Below, one piece after another: positions 54,901-64,000 of a stretch of 64,000 nt of DNA (the first letter of the stretch is position 1; each line of letters starts with the position of its first letter). This DNA comes from Haliclona indistincta (Eukaryota > Porifera > Demospongiae > Haplosclerida > Chalinidae), in contig OZ024784.1 in NCBI GenBank assembly GCA_964017065.1, forward strand, positions 12,009,152 through 12,073,151, in the 5' to 3' direction. Under the pieces are notes generated by a model that saw nothing but the letters and a program-made list of their open reading frames with translations, made no database searches and had not been told where the DNA came from. A program made the position numbers and the translations under genes.

Positions 54901-57482
54901 CTTCATCAATATGCTCATCAATGACACTACATTTCTGTTGGATGAGTCATTGGACACTCTTAAATCTATTCACGAAACACAGGAGGCTATGAACGATCAG
55001 ACCACATGGCAAGCACAGACACAGGTCTGTAGAATATTTATGGGCATCGTGTAGTGGTATCATTGTCTAAATGCAATTTTGTTGGTGCTGATAGAACACT
55101 TACATGGAATATTAATTATTCTGATAGTGGATTCGTTGGACTAAAACTTTTACTTGTTATAGTTACATGTAGGTACAGGTTATTACTCATAACAGAGCTG
55201 TAGTTTTGCCAGTTAATTGTGAATCTTTTGAACCGAATATGTATTTGCCATGGCATGTGCTATGGGTACATGGACAGATAAGTTTGGCAGTCAGACTAAG
55301 GATGAGATTGCTATGTGGCTTTCTGTAGCATTGTAGAATGAAGGACGGTTTCACAAACCTTTGTCACATTCATGTTATTGCTAAAGCTGTACATGCTTCT
55401 AACCTGGAGAGGCAAAAGTCATTATCAATACTGCAATGAGCAAATGTGCCTAGTGTCAAACAATAAAACGTATCATCGTGCTGTTATACTTATTCAAAGA
55501 CAAGCGTTTGGAAAGTAAAACCTTTTTACTGATCAATAATAATATAATTGTCTGCGTATTCTTCAGGAAGTGCAGCAGTCTCGTCTACAACAGCTGTCAC
55601 ATGATGAACGTCAGTGTCACTCATACCTTACACTAACCACTGAAATACTGACCACCTTCCACTACTTCACCAAGGAGATCAAACAGCCATTCTTGAGACC
55701 TGTTAGTAAAACCATTATGTCTTTGTGTGCATTGTAAAGACATTTTAGTCATTATTGTTTGTGACAATGTGTTTCTCAATGAAGCTATTCACTATTGGTC
55801 ATGCAATAAACCATTTCTAGTTCCTACAGGAAATAACCATTTAACTTGTGTTTGACAAGGAATCACAATGATCACAACATTACGTAGCTATTATGTGCAT
55901 TGTAGGTTATGTTCCTATAGTAATGGTTCCTTGTTCCTTCAGGAAATGGCGATTCGTGTTAGTACTATGCTCAACTTCAATCTCAAACAACTTTGTGGTC
56001 CAAAATGCAATGGTCTCAAGGTAAGTACACTGTATTAGCATTACACCCTAGCTCCTTTCAATCTATTACTATGATCAGGAGCTTATTATTCCAAGGAGCG
56101 TATAACTGTAAAACAGCAAATAAACGGGCCACTATTACAGCCATAGTACATGTACAGCGTGCGTGCGCCAAGCAGTAGATATAATTATTATTAATTTTGT
56201 GCTATTACCACTACGCTATTCGAAGTTGTACGCTCCTTGGAATGATAAGCTCCTGGTATGGTTTATAGGCTCTCTCATCTCAGATGCCTATAGTCTGGTC
56301 TATAAACCAGAGACAGACCTTAGACCAGTACTAACTAAAAAATGGTGCTGGTAGGGTAGGGAAATGTGGTATTGGTACATGTAGACTGGACGGCTAGTGA
56401 GCTGTAGGACACTCTATCGACACAAACAAAACGATGACGATAATAGGGTGCAGTGCATTGAAAGAGGGTCTAGCACATTTCTGTACTATTCATGATAATT
56501 CACTAGGTTACCACCCACACAGGAGAGTACATGGACGATTAGTTGCTGGAAAGAAACGCTCGTGATATCATCGTAGATAAATACCCATGTACATAGGGTA
56601 TTTATGATACCACACATGTTGCTTTTAACGCGTGCTGCAATGTCTTATCGTTATTGTTTCGTTCGTGTCGATAGAGGGTCCCATAGCTCGCTAGACTAGT
56701 GGTAGGCTGGGGACCACAGTATCTGGTCGGATGCTTGTCTACAGCTATGCTCTTGCTATTGTTTCATGTTATGGTTTCGAATTACATTTATGTGTTTTTG
56801 GTCTATTTCAATTTTATTATACATGCACAATCTGATCTTGATGACAGTATGTCTACATGTACTGTATTATGTTATTATTCTTCAGGTTCAAAATCCAGAA
56901 AAATATAACTTCTCACCAAAACAACTTCTGGATCTTTTAACAGATGTTTACCTCCATCTGGACAGTCAGGTTATGATACATGCTGTTGCCACTGATGGTC
57001 GCTCCTATAGCAAAGAACTGTTTGATCAGTGCATGAGAATCTTGTATAATAGACGAATCAAGTCTGAGGTATTGTTATAATGGTGTATTGTCACATAATT
57101 ATTATGTATAATAATTATGTAGGATGCTATTGCACAATTTCAAGACTTAGCTCAACGTTTAGAAATTGAAGCTGTTGCTAGTATGAAAGAAGAGATTACT
57201 TATGGACAGATTCCAGATGAATTTAGAGGTTTTTATTGATAAATCTTTTTTACTGAAAAGGCCTTTAAAATTGCACTTACAGACCCTCTAATGGACACTC
57301 TAATGTCTGACCCGGTTCGTCTTCCCAGTGGCATCATCATTGATCGTCCAGTTATTGCAAGACATTTGCTCAACTCTACAATTGATCCTTTCAACAGACA
57401 GCCACTAACTCTGGACATGTTGGAACCAATGACTGAACTAAAGAGAAAGATTGAGCAGTGGAAGCAATCAAAGAGTTTGTGA
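50039..57482 (+). CDS. UBE4B: UBE4B (UFD2a) U-box ubiquitin chain-elongation factor
   Basis: About 22 exons encode roughly 1,090 residues (human 1,302). The start [20 protein letters not shown] corresponds to the conserved EIRRRRL opening. A Ser-rich variable region follows. The UFD2 core has [60 protein letters not shown] (with LCGPKC) and [20 protein letters not shown]. The U-box reads [20 protein letters not shown] and [20 protein letters not shown]. It acts as an E3/E4 that extends ubiquitin chains and cooperates with p97. Exons: 50039-50077, 50138-50290, 50348-50630, 50679-50959, 51128-51234, 51450-51579, 51624-51771, 51820-51924, 52388-52483, 52871-53180, 53460-53581, 53861-54045, 54141-54242, 54288-54405, 54466-54583, 54692-54818, 54871-55024, 55567-55701, 55943-56020, 56886-57068, 57123-57228, 57283-57482. 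Confidence 0.95.
51930..51971. repeat. (GT)n microsatellite adjoining a SINE
   Basis: GT run directly upstream of the tRNA-like head in UBE4B intron 8, starting six bases inside the donor site. Confidence 0.93.
51972..52386 (+). mobile_element. tRNA-derived SINE
   Basis: The head (about 51972-52045) carries a pol III A box (TGGTTCAACTGG) and a perfect B box (GGTTCGAATCC) at tRNA spacing. A body of about 340 bp with no coding capacity and a T-rich end follows. The anticodon stem is imperfect and there is no proper acceptor stem, so it is not a working tRNA gene. It occupies UBE4B intron 8 on the coding strand. Its exact 3' end is not defined. Confidence 0.72.
56076..56255. mobile_element. Short hairpin MITE
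   Basis: A 180-bp unit with ends CAGGAGCTTATTATTCCAAG and the inverse (terminal repeats about 30 bp, few mismatches). Flanks TATGAT and TATGGT are a possible degraded target duplication. CAG ends recall hAT elements. In UBE4B intron 19. Confidence 0.65.
56384..56699. mobile_element. Second hairpin element in UBE4B intron 19
   Basis: Inverted repeats such as CTCTATCGACACAAAC (left) and GTTCGTGTCGATAGAG (right) extend about 60 bp into each side. No coding capacity and no clear target duplication. It lies about 130 bp after the previous hairpin element. Confidence 0.65.
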
Positions 57483-57920
57483 CAGAAAGAGACCGGCCAA
57501 CAGAGCAATAATAATTATTATGAGATTATTATAATAGCAGTCACTCCAATCGCATAAAATTTCCAATTATTAACCAATTAACAAAGAATTTTGCGCTACA
57601 CATGTAGTGCATTGCGTTCTTGTTCGAGCACGTGGTAAACTCGCTGCTTTGCCTTATAAGGCGAGTAATACTCAAAGCCGATTGGACAGTTTTTGGTGTT
57701 GACCACGCCCTGTAATTCGAGACAAAGAATTCTAATCAACGTTCCTAGCCTCGGTGCTTACCCGGACAGGGCTGTTGTTCATTTATAGTCAAGCCTCGCG
57801 GAGTCCTCCCATACAGTCTGGGGCAGCTAAACTATCCGGAGTCTCCCCCTGTACTAAGTGAGTATAGTCCGTTAGGACATAATCTGCACACACCAACTAA
57901 CTCTCACAGACTTGCTCACT
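57483..57920. other. Intergenic: UBE4B 3' end and zinc-finger gene promoter/5' UTR
   Basis: The left part is AT-rich. The right part (57640-57920) is more GC-rich and probably holds the promoter and 5' UTR of the zinc-finger gene. Nothing else recognised. Confidence 0.5.
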
Positions 57921-59867
57921 ATGGTCATCTCCACACCTTCTCCTCCTCCCCAGGACGAGATGCCGAGGCGATTTCTGGGAACCAGGCAGCGCCCGCGCTC
58001 GGCTGTTGACGACAGGCTTCGCGCTGCACTAGTGTACCAGATCAGCCGTCCGAGTAAGTTTTCTGCGTTGTGCGGATTCTGTGTCTCCGAGTTTCAAAAA
58101 TGCAGCTCGTGTGTGTATGAGCATTTCTTTGCTTGTGTCATGCAAATAATTTTTGTTTTTGATTGCCTGCATGCAGGAGTCGAGGAGCTAATTGGATCGC
58201 AAGAGAAACTGCTGTTAATCAAGCAAAGCGTGTCTTCCTCCTACACGCCTGTAAAGCTGATCACAGGCCCAGCTGAGGTTCTCTCTTCTTTGGTAGCCCC
58301 TCCCCCTCATCCTCTATCAGTTCATGTCGTTCTCAACGAGTATTCTCAGACACCAGCTGGTAGTGAAGATAACGATGAAGCGTTCAGTACAGATGTAGAC
58401 TTCTCGCGAGCGGAAGACTTTTTTCAGATGGAGACCAAAATCGATGAACGCAGAGATGATTCTTTGCTCAAAATAGCTCTTAACTTTCCAGTTGGATCCT
58501 TCATGGAGAGTCTTCTCAGCCGATATGCTTTGCCAAACCAGCGTCTGGCATTTATACAAAGCTACTCTGACTCTAGCATGATAATAAAGCCTTCCAGCTT
58601 GGTTCTCACTGGCCAACCAGGGGTTGGTGACAACAGCAAGGAGTTGATAGTGTCTTGCCAGGTGTGTGGGGAGATGTTTAGTTCTCTGCACAAGTTTCAG
58701 CGTCACAACCTCATTCACCCTGATCCAGATAACAAAAAGTTCCTTTGTCAGATCTGTGGTAAACGTTTTAATCGTGCCGACCACCTCAACCGTCACGCTG
58801 TGCTTCATGGAGATATAGTCCACAAGTGCCTGCTGTGCGGCGAAGAATTTGATCGTGCTTCACACTTGGATCGACACCGACGCAAGAACCACCCTCCAGC
58901 AGGACAGGCACCATCCACCACACCACCTGTCAGTCCCAGGCACAGGAGTCCTCTCACTTCCCTCTCCACTCCAGGATCAGTACTGGAAGGCTCTACTGGG
59001 CTTGGTAACAACTTACACTTGCTTGCTGCAGTAGCTACACCTGAAGGATATCCTGACCTCTCTCCAGAGGAGCTCTTACAGCTGGAGGCTTCGAGGGTTG
59101 TGGCTCAGATTGTCATTGCCGACACTAACAAAGAAGATGAGCAGGAAAAGAAGACCAATGCAGTTGTAGAGCGACCATACAAGTGTGATGTGTGTAGTCG
59201 CAAGTTTATTCGTGCCACACACCTTCGTCGCCACATGCGTATTCACACAGGAGAGAAGCCGTTTGCATGCCACATCTGTGGCCGTCGTTATGCTCGTGGA
59301 GATTATCTTCGTGCTCACATTCATGCTCATCGCCGAGACAGAGTCCACAAGTGCAAACACTGCAGTGAAATTTTCTATGACTTGATCCGTTTTGCAGAAC
59401 ACTGTCGTGTCCAGCATAAAGATGTTGAAGATGAGTATGGAAACCCTCAACACGTGCAGACTGTCACCAGTCTATCACTCAGTGATAACATGACTGACTT
59501 ACCTAGTGTGGTTGAAGAGATTTCTCTCACTGATCCTTCCTCTCCTATCCCAATTATTCCCATTTCTATGGAAAAGGTATTGAAAGCCGATGAGGTTGAG
59601 GTGTCTGCCTTTATGAACCAGGAGACCATTACCACTCACCCTGGTTATACCCATCCTGATTTCCTACCTATATTATCCAATTCTCAAGCCGAGTCTCCTG
59701 TGATATTGCATAACGGCTGCATTGCTGTACCAGATTCGGCTAACGAGATCACCGTAATGAGTCAGCCAAAGCTGCAACAAATACTTGATCCTCTCACTCA
59801 GTTCATCATCTCTAGCACCGGTGCTATTGAGGTGGCTCACATGATACCAGTAGACCACACCCACTAA
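57921..59867 (+). CDS. C2H2 zinc-finger transcription-factor-like protein
   Basis: The frame is open for the whole stretch. A 123-nt segment (58054-58176) has a strong GTAAGT donor and a TGCAG acceptor and is stop-free and a multiple of three, so the protein has 607 residues if spliced or 648 if retained. Six C2H2-type fingers: CQVCGEMFSSLHKFQRH, CQICGKRFNRADHLNRH, CLLCGEEFDRASHLDRH, CDVCSRKFIRATHLRRH, CHICGRRYARGDYLRAH and CKHCSEIFYDLIRFAEH. The linker HTGEKPF joins fingers 4 and 5. The acidic N-terminal and C-terminal regions have no known domain. It probably binds DNA in the nucleus; no vertebrate orthologue was recognised. The start is the first ATG of the frame. Confidence 0.85.
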   Translation: MVISTPSPPPQDEMPRRFLGTRQRPRSAVDDRLRAALVYQISRPSKFSALCGFCVSEFQKCSSCVYEHFFACVMQIIFVFDCLHAGVEELIGSQEKLLLIKQSVSSSYTPVKLITGPAEVLSSLVAPPPHPLSVHVVLNEYSQTPAGSEDNDEAFSTDVDFSRAEDFFQMETKIDERRDDSLLKIALNFPVGSFMESLLSRYALPNQRLAFIQSYSDSSMIIKPSSLVLTGQPGVGDNSKELIVSCQVCGEMFSSLHKFQRHNLIHPDPDNKKFLCQICGKRFNRADHLNRHAVLHGDIVHKCLLCGEEFDRASHLDRHRRKNHPPAGQAPSTTPPVSPRHRSPLTSLSTPGSVLEGSTGLGNNLHLLAAVATPEGYPDLSPEELLQLEASRVVAQIVIADTNKEDEQEKKTNAVVERPYKCDVCSRKFIRATHLRRHMRIHTGEKPFACHICGRRYARGDYLRAHIHAHRRDRVHKCKHCSEIFYDLIRFAEHCRVQHKDVEDEYGNPQHVQTVTSLSLSDNMTDLPSVVEEISLTDPSSPIPIIPISMEKVLKADEVEVSAFMNQETITTHPGYTHPDFLPILSNSQAESPVILHNGCIAVPDSANEITVMSQPKLQQILDPLTQFIISSTGAIEVAHMIPVDHTH

Positions 59868-59999
59868 CAATTATGGTCCTGGAACATGTGTTGTTTGCTG
59901 CATTCTCTCTATTATTATTTGTATAATAGAACTTTTTGAATACTATTTATTGATTATTGTACTATTTGCCGTTCGTTGCCTTTCGCTGAGTGTTGAGTT

Positions 60000-60018
60000 A
60001 ATAAAATTTGTTAATAAA
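60000..60018 (+). terminator. Two AATAAA poly(A) signals
   Basis: AATAAA at 60000-60005 and 60013-60018, 133 and 146 bp after the zinc-finger gene stop and before the end of the convergent Polyhomeotic-like gene. Confidence 0.6.
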
Positions 60019-60152
60019 AATCTGGTCCAACCAAAGGATGCATGCAAGGGAACAAGAAAAGCTTTGCTGTAAGTGTGTCCTGATCTCAGGGAATCTGAAT
60101 AATATAATAATATAGTTTTGATGCATGTGTGAGTGAATGTGCAGAGCAATGA

Positions 60153-63100
60153 TCAGTCGTCAATACCCTCCATTAACTTGATGGCAGACACGTGCTCTAT
60201 GATCTTTAGTGCTGGTCCAAGACGAAGCTTAAGAGTCATCAACAAGTGGTGGTCTTTCATCAAGCACAGAGCTCTGCCATCCATCTCGTGTTCTATGAAC
60301 TTGTCAGTGTATGCCTCATAGCCTAAATGAGTTAGGAAGTCGCTGACATCTTCTAGTGTCCATTGCTGAAGGGTAGTGCCTTGAGGGTGAGTGTATGCTG
60401 CAATGATAATTATGATATCATGATTACATCAGAGCTGTGTCTTACGCTCCACAAGAGAGGGTTGTTTGTTTGAACTGACTTGTCGAACAGGCGGAGTTGC
60501 AGATGATCCAGGTCTTCTCCCTCTCCTACCACGACCCTGTGTGTACAAATGATGTGCTCAGGTGTAAGGAGTGAAGCATAGCAAGCTTACTGGAGTGGTA
60601 GAACTGTCAGATTTATCAGCTGTAGCAGACTGGTTGCTAGAGTAGTAAGCTAACCTGCGCCTACGATCATCACGACTATTTTGCTGCTACAAGGAAGATG
60701 AAACCAATAGTATAGCAGGTTTTACAGCAACGTATTATACACATGCTATGTAAACAGTGAAATACTAAACATGACATACTCACTTTCATTTTAGAATTTG
60801 GTCTTAGAGTGCGATGTTTATTTACCAGGCCTTGCCTGATAGAGAAAGCCACACCCTCTTCATCTCTGCCATATGGGTAGTAACGTTTCTCAGCACTGAA
60901 TCGTTTGCAGCATGTCACAGTACAAAACCTGAACACAATCATAGATCATAGTCACAATCACATTTTAACTCAAACAGGATTGGTCACTTCTTACATGAGC
61001 TAATTGTCCTAATACATTCAGCTGTGGCTGTGCTAGTTTGCAAAATTATTCTGACCTCTAGACTAGCCATCAGCTATTTTAGGATTCTAGAAGAGAAGGG
61101 AGCCCATGAAAACAACTTAGAAATTGTCATCGACAGACTAGTAATGCTGGACAGTGTTTTATGCATGTGGGAGCCTTGCCAATAGCCCATTGGCGCCTAC
61201 TTCACGGGATTAGAAGTCACAAAGGAAGATAGCTCCATGAGTGAAAGGCTACTTGAAGAGTCTTGTGGTGGTGTTGCACATAGTGTACCTAACGCTCACC
61301 AGCAGGCAACGTCCGTCCCGCTAATGCTATTTGTGCACTCAAACTTGGAATAAGAGGAGACCACTAGCCTCAGTCTAGGTGACTGTGCACCACACACAAA
61401 AACTTCATAACTAAAAGTATTGAAAGGGTAGCTGAATAAAGTATAACTACATCTTGTTTCCGCTGAAGCGCCACCTTAAAATCTATGACACAATACACAA
61501 CCACGATAATCTTAGGACCAGATCTACATAACAGGCTGGATTACTAAAATTTAAATTAATTTTTACCAAAATTTGCAGTATAAGATCTTAGCAATGCCAA
61601 TCTTAGCGATGGCATCACCAATAATATAGTGATGGCATCTGTGTCTAGCTCTTTTAAAGGCATTACTGCTCTGTGAGTTTAAGCCAGCCTGTCTATTTCT
61701 CTACACTAGAATGTATCGCATTCAGTGGTTTCTCATCAATCATGTCTTTGGTTTTTAGAAGGAAACATAACTATTGTCACGCTAAGAAGATTTGGCAACC
61801 TGTCAGCAGTTTGAGCCATAGGTTTATTGGAGCCATACTGTGAAAGAATGGATGTGTAGCTAGTAGTAGTAAAACGGTCTTAATTTTAACGTTTGTTCTA
61901 TCATTAAGATTTTCACGGCTAAGGTATTGTTAGATTATATTCAGTACATTAAGAAACTAAAGAGGCTTTTGTAATTGGTCTCTTTTATTGTGCTTCCTCT
62001 GTTCATAATTGATCTCTTCACCAGTGGTGCTGGTGCATCTCATCGTCTTCGTTTTAATTTTTATTTTGCAGTGTCATTGTTTGGCTTTTTATTTCACGCC
62101 ACTCATTTCACATTGTAATTCTGATTTTTCACCTAATTTTATTAGGTCATTGCACTGTCTCAGTCAAAAACTACATAATATTGTGCTAGAAACTATTCAC
62201 CGAAGCAGCTTAGCCACATACACAAACTCAAATGCAATACCTTCTGCTTGGAGGGAGAAATGACTCTGTGTCGCCTGTGATACCACAAAACTCACACTTG
62301 CAAGTACCTGGAGGCAGGTTTGGGTCCACGTGATTAGAAACAGCTGTGGAAGAAATGGTTTATTAACTCGTAGTAAAGATACTACAAATTAATTTTTTTC
62401 TACAAAATTCCAGGTTGAAAATAATTACATGCTCCAGCATGCTCATTAGTTTATTGTACACCTGCGATGTCTCTGCTAAGGAGTTACTGTACATACAGTG
62501 CCTGTCTGGTCAACATTTTCTACTTAATCATTCCCAATTATAAGCTCATCCTTACACGGGTCACAATTATTTTTGAAGCCATTGAAATACCAAAATTGTA
62601 CAGCTACATGAACATGTGGCATATACAAACTTACAGCTGGATTGACGAGGTCTGGTGCGTAGTGAAGTAGTCTCCTTTTTACCATAGTCTTCTGGAACAA
62701 AAGATAGTTTTCCATTCTGAATAGAAACACAGCACGTAACCAAGGCAACTCTGCACATGCACTGTAATATTGTGTACGTAACACTAGCATCACTAACAAC
62801 AACTAGAGTTCTCATGAACACATACCCTAGACACTGTTGCAGCATTAGTATCAACTGTGTGTCATCTGCTGTCTTACCGTTCAGAGTGCCACAACTATCT
62901 TCCTAATGTTGGTTTTACAATTCCTACAAAGTCGGAAGAGTCTTGTGTCGAGTGCCTATGGCCATGCCTTTCTAGTAGCTTTACCACCAATAAGAACATT
63001 ACGGTAACTGGGTGTAGCCACAGTAAGCCAGCCGGAGTGATTATTATGAGACCGAGCAGCATAGGAATCCTACGTTACAGGTAGGATCAGCAATATCTGG

Positions 63101-63876
63101 AACTACCTTCCTACTGTTGACGCCATCGCTGTACTGCCTGCACATTGCCTACTGCTGCAACATAGTAATGCTGCTGCTGCTACCAGCAGTTCACTCCTAC
63201 TACTGCTGCAACTCTCCTTATAAGTAATGCTACTACTAGCAGTTCAATGCCGCACATACCAACCAACGAATCCAAATGCTAAAGCCTCCAATGCCGTCTA
63301 TGTGTCCACGGTAACTAGTGGAGTGTGACAGCAATCACTTGCAACATTATGTACTGGACAAAACTACTGTTACAAGTTGTAATGCACAGTTGTACATACA
63401 GCAGAAACAAAATTAAATATTTGCTAGTGAAATCCCATGATGCAAAACGAAATTGAACAGATTTGGGAATATGACTTCAAATTCAAAATGACTTATTATT
63501 TTGTGTTCCACCCAACAGTGCACTGTCATTATATCATGCATGTATAGGAAACAAATCATTGATTTATAAACACAACCATCGCATGTACATGCAGATGTTT
63601 ATAAAACAGTACTATAGAAACAGCTGAGACATACAAGCAGCAACTCACACACAGTCATTCACACCTGACAATAACACACAAACCCAGTCACCATCCTCAC
63701 ACAAGTCACTTCACACACTCAGGCTACCCCCAGTTCCACTCACAGGAAAAGCTGATGTACTCTCCTCTATAAGAAAACCTCCCACGACGTTCACTACCTT
63801 CTCTGAAGTTTCGTCTTTGTCTATTATTGACACTTCTTGTTGTTCTGAGATCCCCTCCATTGAGGGCTGTATATCT
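60153..63876 (-). CDS. Polyhomeotic-like protein with FCS zinc finger and SAM domain (5' end missing)
   Basis: Exons, in order of transcription: 63808-63876 (less certain), 62635-62716, 62241-62343, 60784-60928, 60591-60686, 60446-60536, 60153-60397. Phases agree across all joins. The FCS-type zinc finger is split by an intron of 1.3 kb: CKCEFCGITGDTESFLPPSR and FCTVTCCKRFSAEKR. An Arg/Gly/Ser-rich linker follows. The C-terminal SAM domain reads WTLEDVSDFLTHLGYEAYTD, FIEHEMDGRALCLMKDHHLL and MTLKLRLGPALKI. FCS plus SAM is the layout of Polyhomeotic (PHC), a PRC1 Polycomb subunit whose SAM polymerises. L3MBTL-type proteins share both domains but have MBT repeats, none of which is seen here. 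The N-terminal exons and start lie beyond the window. Confidence 0.8.
62717..63807. other. Intron of the Polyhomeotic-like gene
   Basis: Largely featureless. At 63150-63260 imperfect repeats of CTGCTGCTACCAGCAGTTCA type occur. No exon recognised. Confidence 0.45.
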
Positions 63877-64000
63877 GTACATAAGATGGCACGAATGATT
63901 GTGCACTTAATGCTAGATTTACACCAAACAGTTATTATAATAATAGTGCACTCTAAAACAAAGGTATGTAATAAATTTTACTCATTCTAACATACATCCA

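Noticed and set aside
58317..58823. 168-codon minus-strand ORF
   Set aside because: Antisense shadow of the zinc-finger gene, whose plus-strand fingers are unambiguous.
1..64000. CRISPR arrays, operons with ribosome-binding sites, or other prokaryotic systems
   Set aside because: The DNA is spliced metazoan sequence throughout; short repeats found are microsatellites, tandem duplications or hairpin transposons.

Overview
This is a gene-dense animal nuclear window (about 15 protein-coding genes in 64 kb). The genes are rich in short introns, mostly 45-120 bp with GT-AG ends, and spacing between neighbours is often under 300 bp. The gene set (GPR143-like receptor, GIGYF, CCDC50, ILKAP, a DH-PH-RasGEF, DNAJC21, ZCWPW, USP5, RMND5, a dystrobrevin/dystrotelin relative, MED18, UBE4B, a Polyhomeotic-like protein) is metazoan. 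Compactness, low GC and the many short hairpin transposons suggest a sponge or another early-branching animal; that taxonomic step is inference and no species is claimed.

Layout. 1-7.6 kb: two copies of the 3' half of a GPR143-like receptor gene. The right copy is complete. The left copy has lost its first exons and carries indels. Between them lie an intronless NMRAL1-like gene and a decayed tyrosine-recombinase gene. 7.8-14.6 kb: GIGYF (minus). It is divergent from a CCDC50-like gene (14.9-17.6 kb, plus), followed by ILKAP (17.8-21.2), a Ras/Rho exchange factor (21.4-26.0) and DNAJC21 (26.0-28.4), all plus and closely packed. 29.2-36.4 kb: ZCWPW-like and USP5 (both minus). USP5 is divergent, 47 bp away, from RMND5 (36.4-42.9, plus). 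43.4-49.9 kb: a ZZ-domain dystrotelin-like gene and MED18 (minus). MED18 is divergent, 141 bp away, from UBE4B (50.0-57.5, plus). 57.9-59.9 kb: a C2H2 zinc-finger gene (plus). 60.2 kb to the end: a Polyhomeotic-like gene (minus) whose 5' end lies outside the window.

The genes are mostly independent housekeeping functions. Several belong to ubiquitin biology (USP5, the RMND5 subunit of the CTLH ligase, UBE4B, and CCDC50 with ubiquitin-binding-type repeats) and two to chromatin reading or silencing (ZCWPW-like, Polyhomeotic-like). Long introns are largely occupied by non-autonomous transposons: TTAA-flanked hairpins, a TA-flanked mariner-type element, hAT-like elements and a tRNA-derived SINE.

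Exon boundaries were placed by eye from splice signals, reading phase and family resemblance. Expect errors of 1-3 bp in places. I found no clear candidate for a wholly new biological system; the most unusual signals are the hairpin elements, the receptor duplication, the exon-repeat structure of the CCDC50-like gene and unidentified possible exons inside an RMND5 intron.
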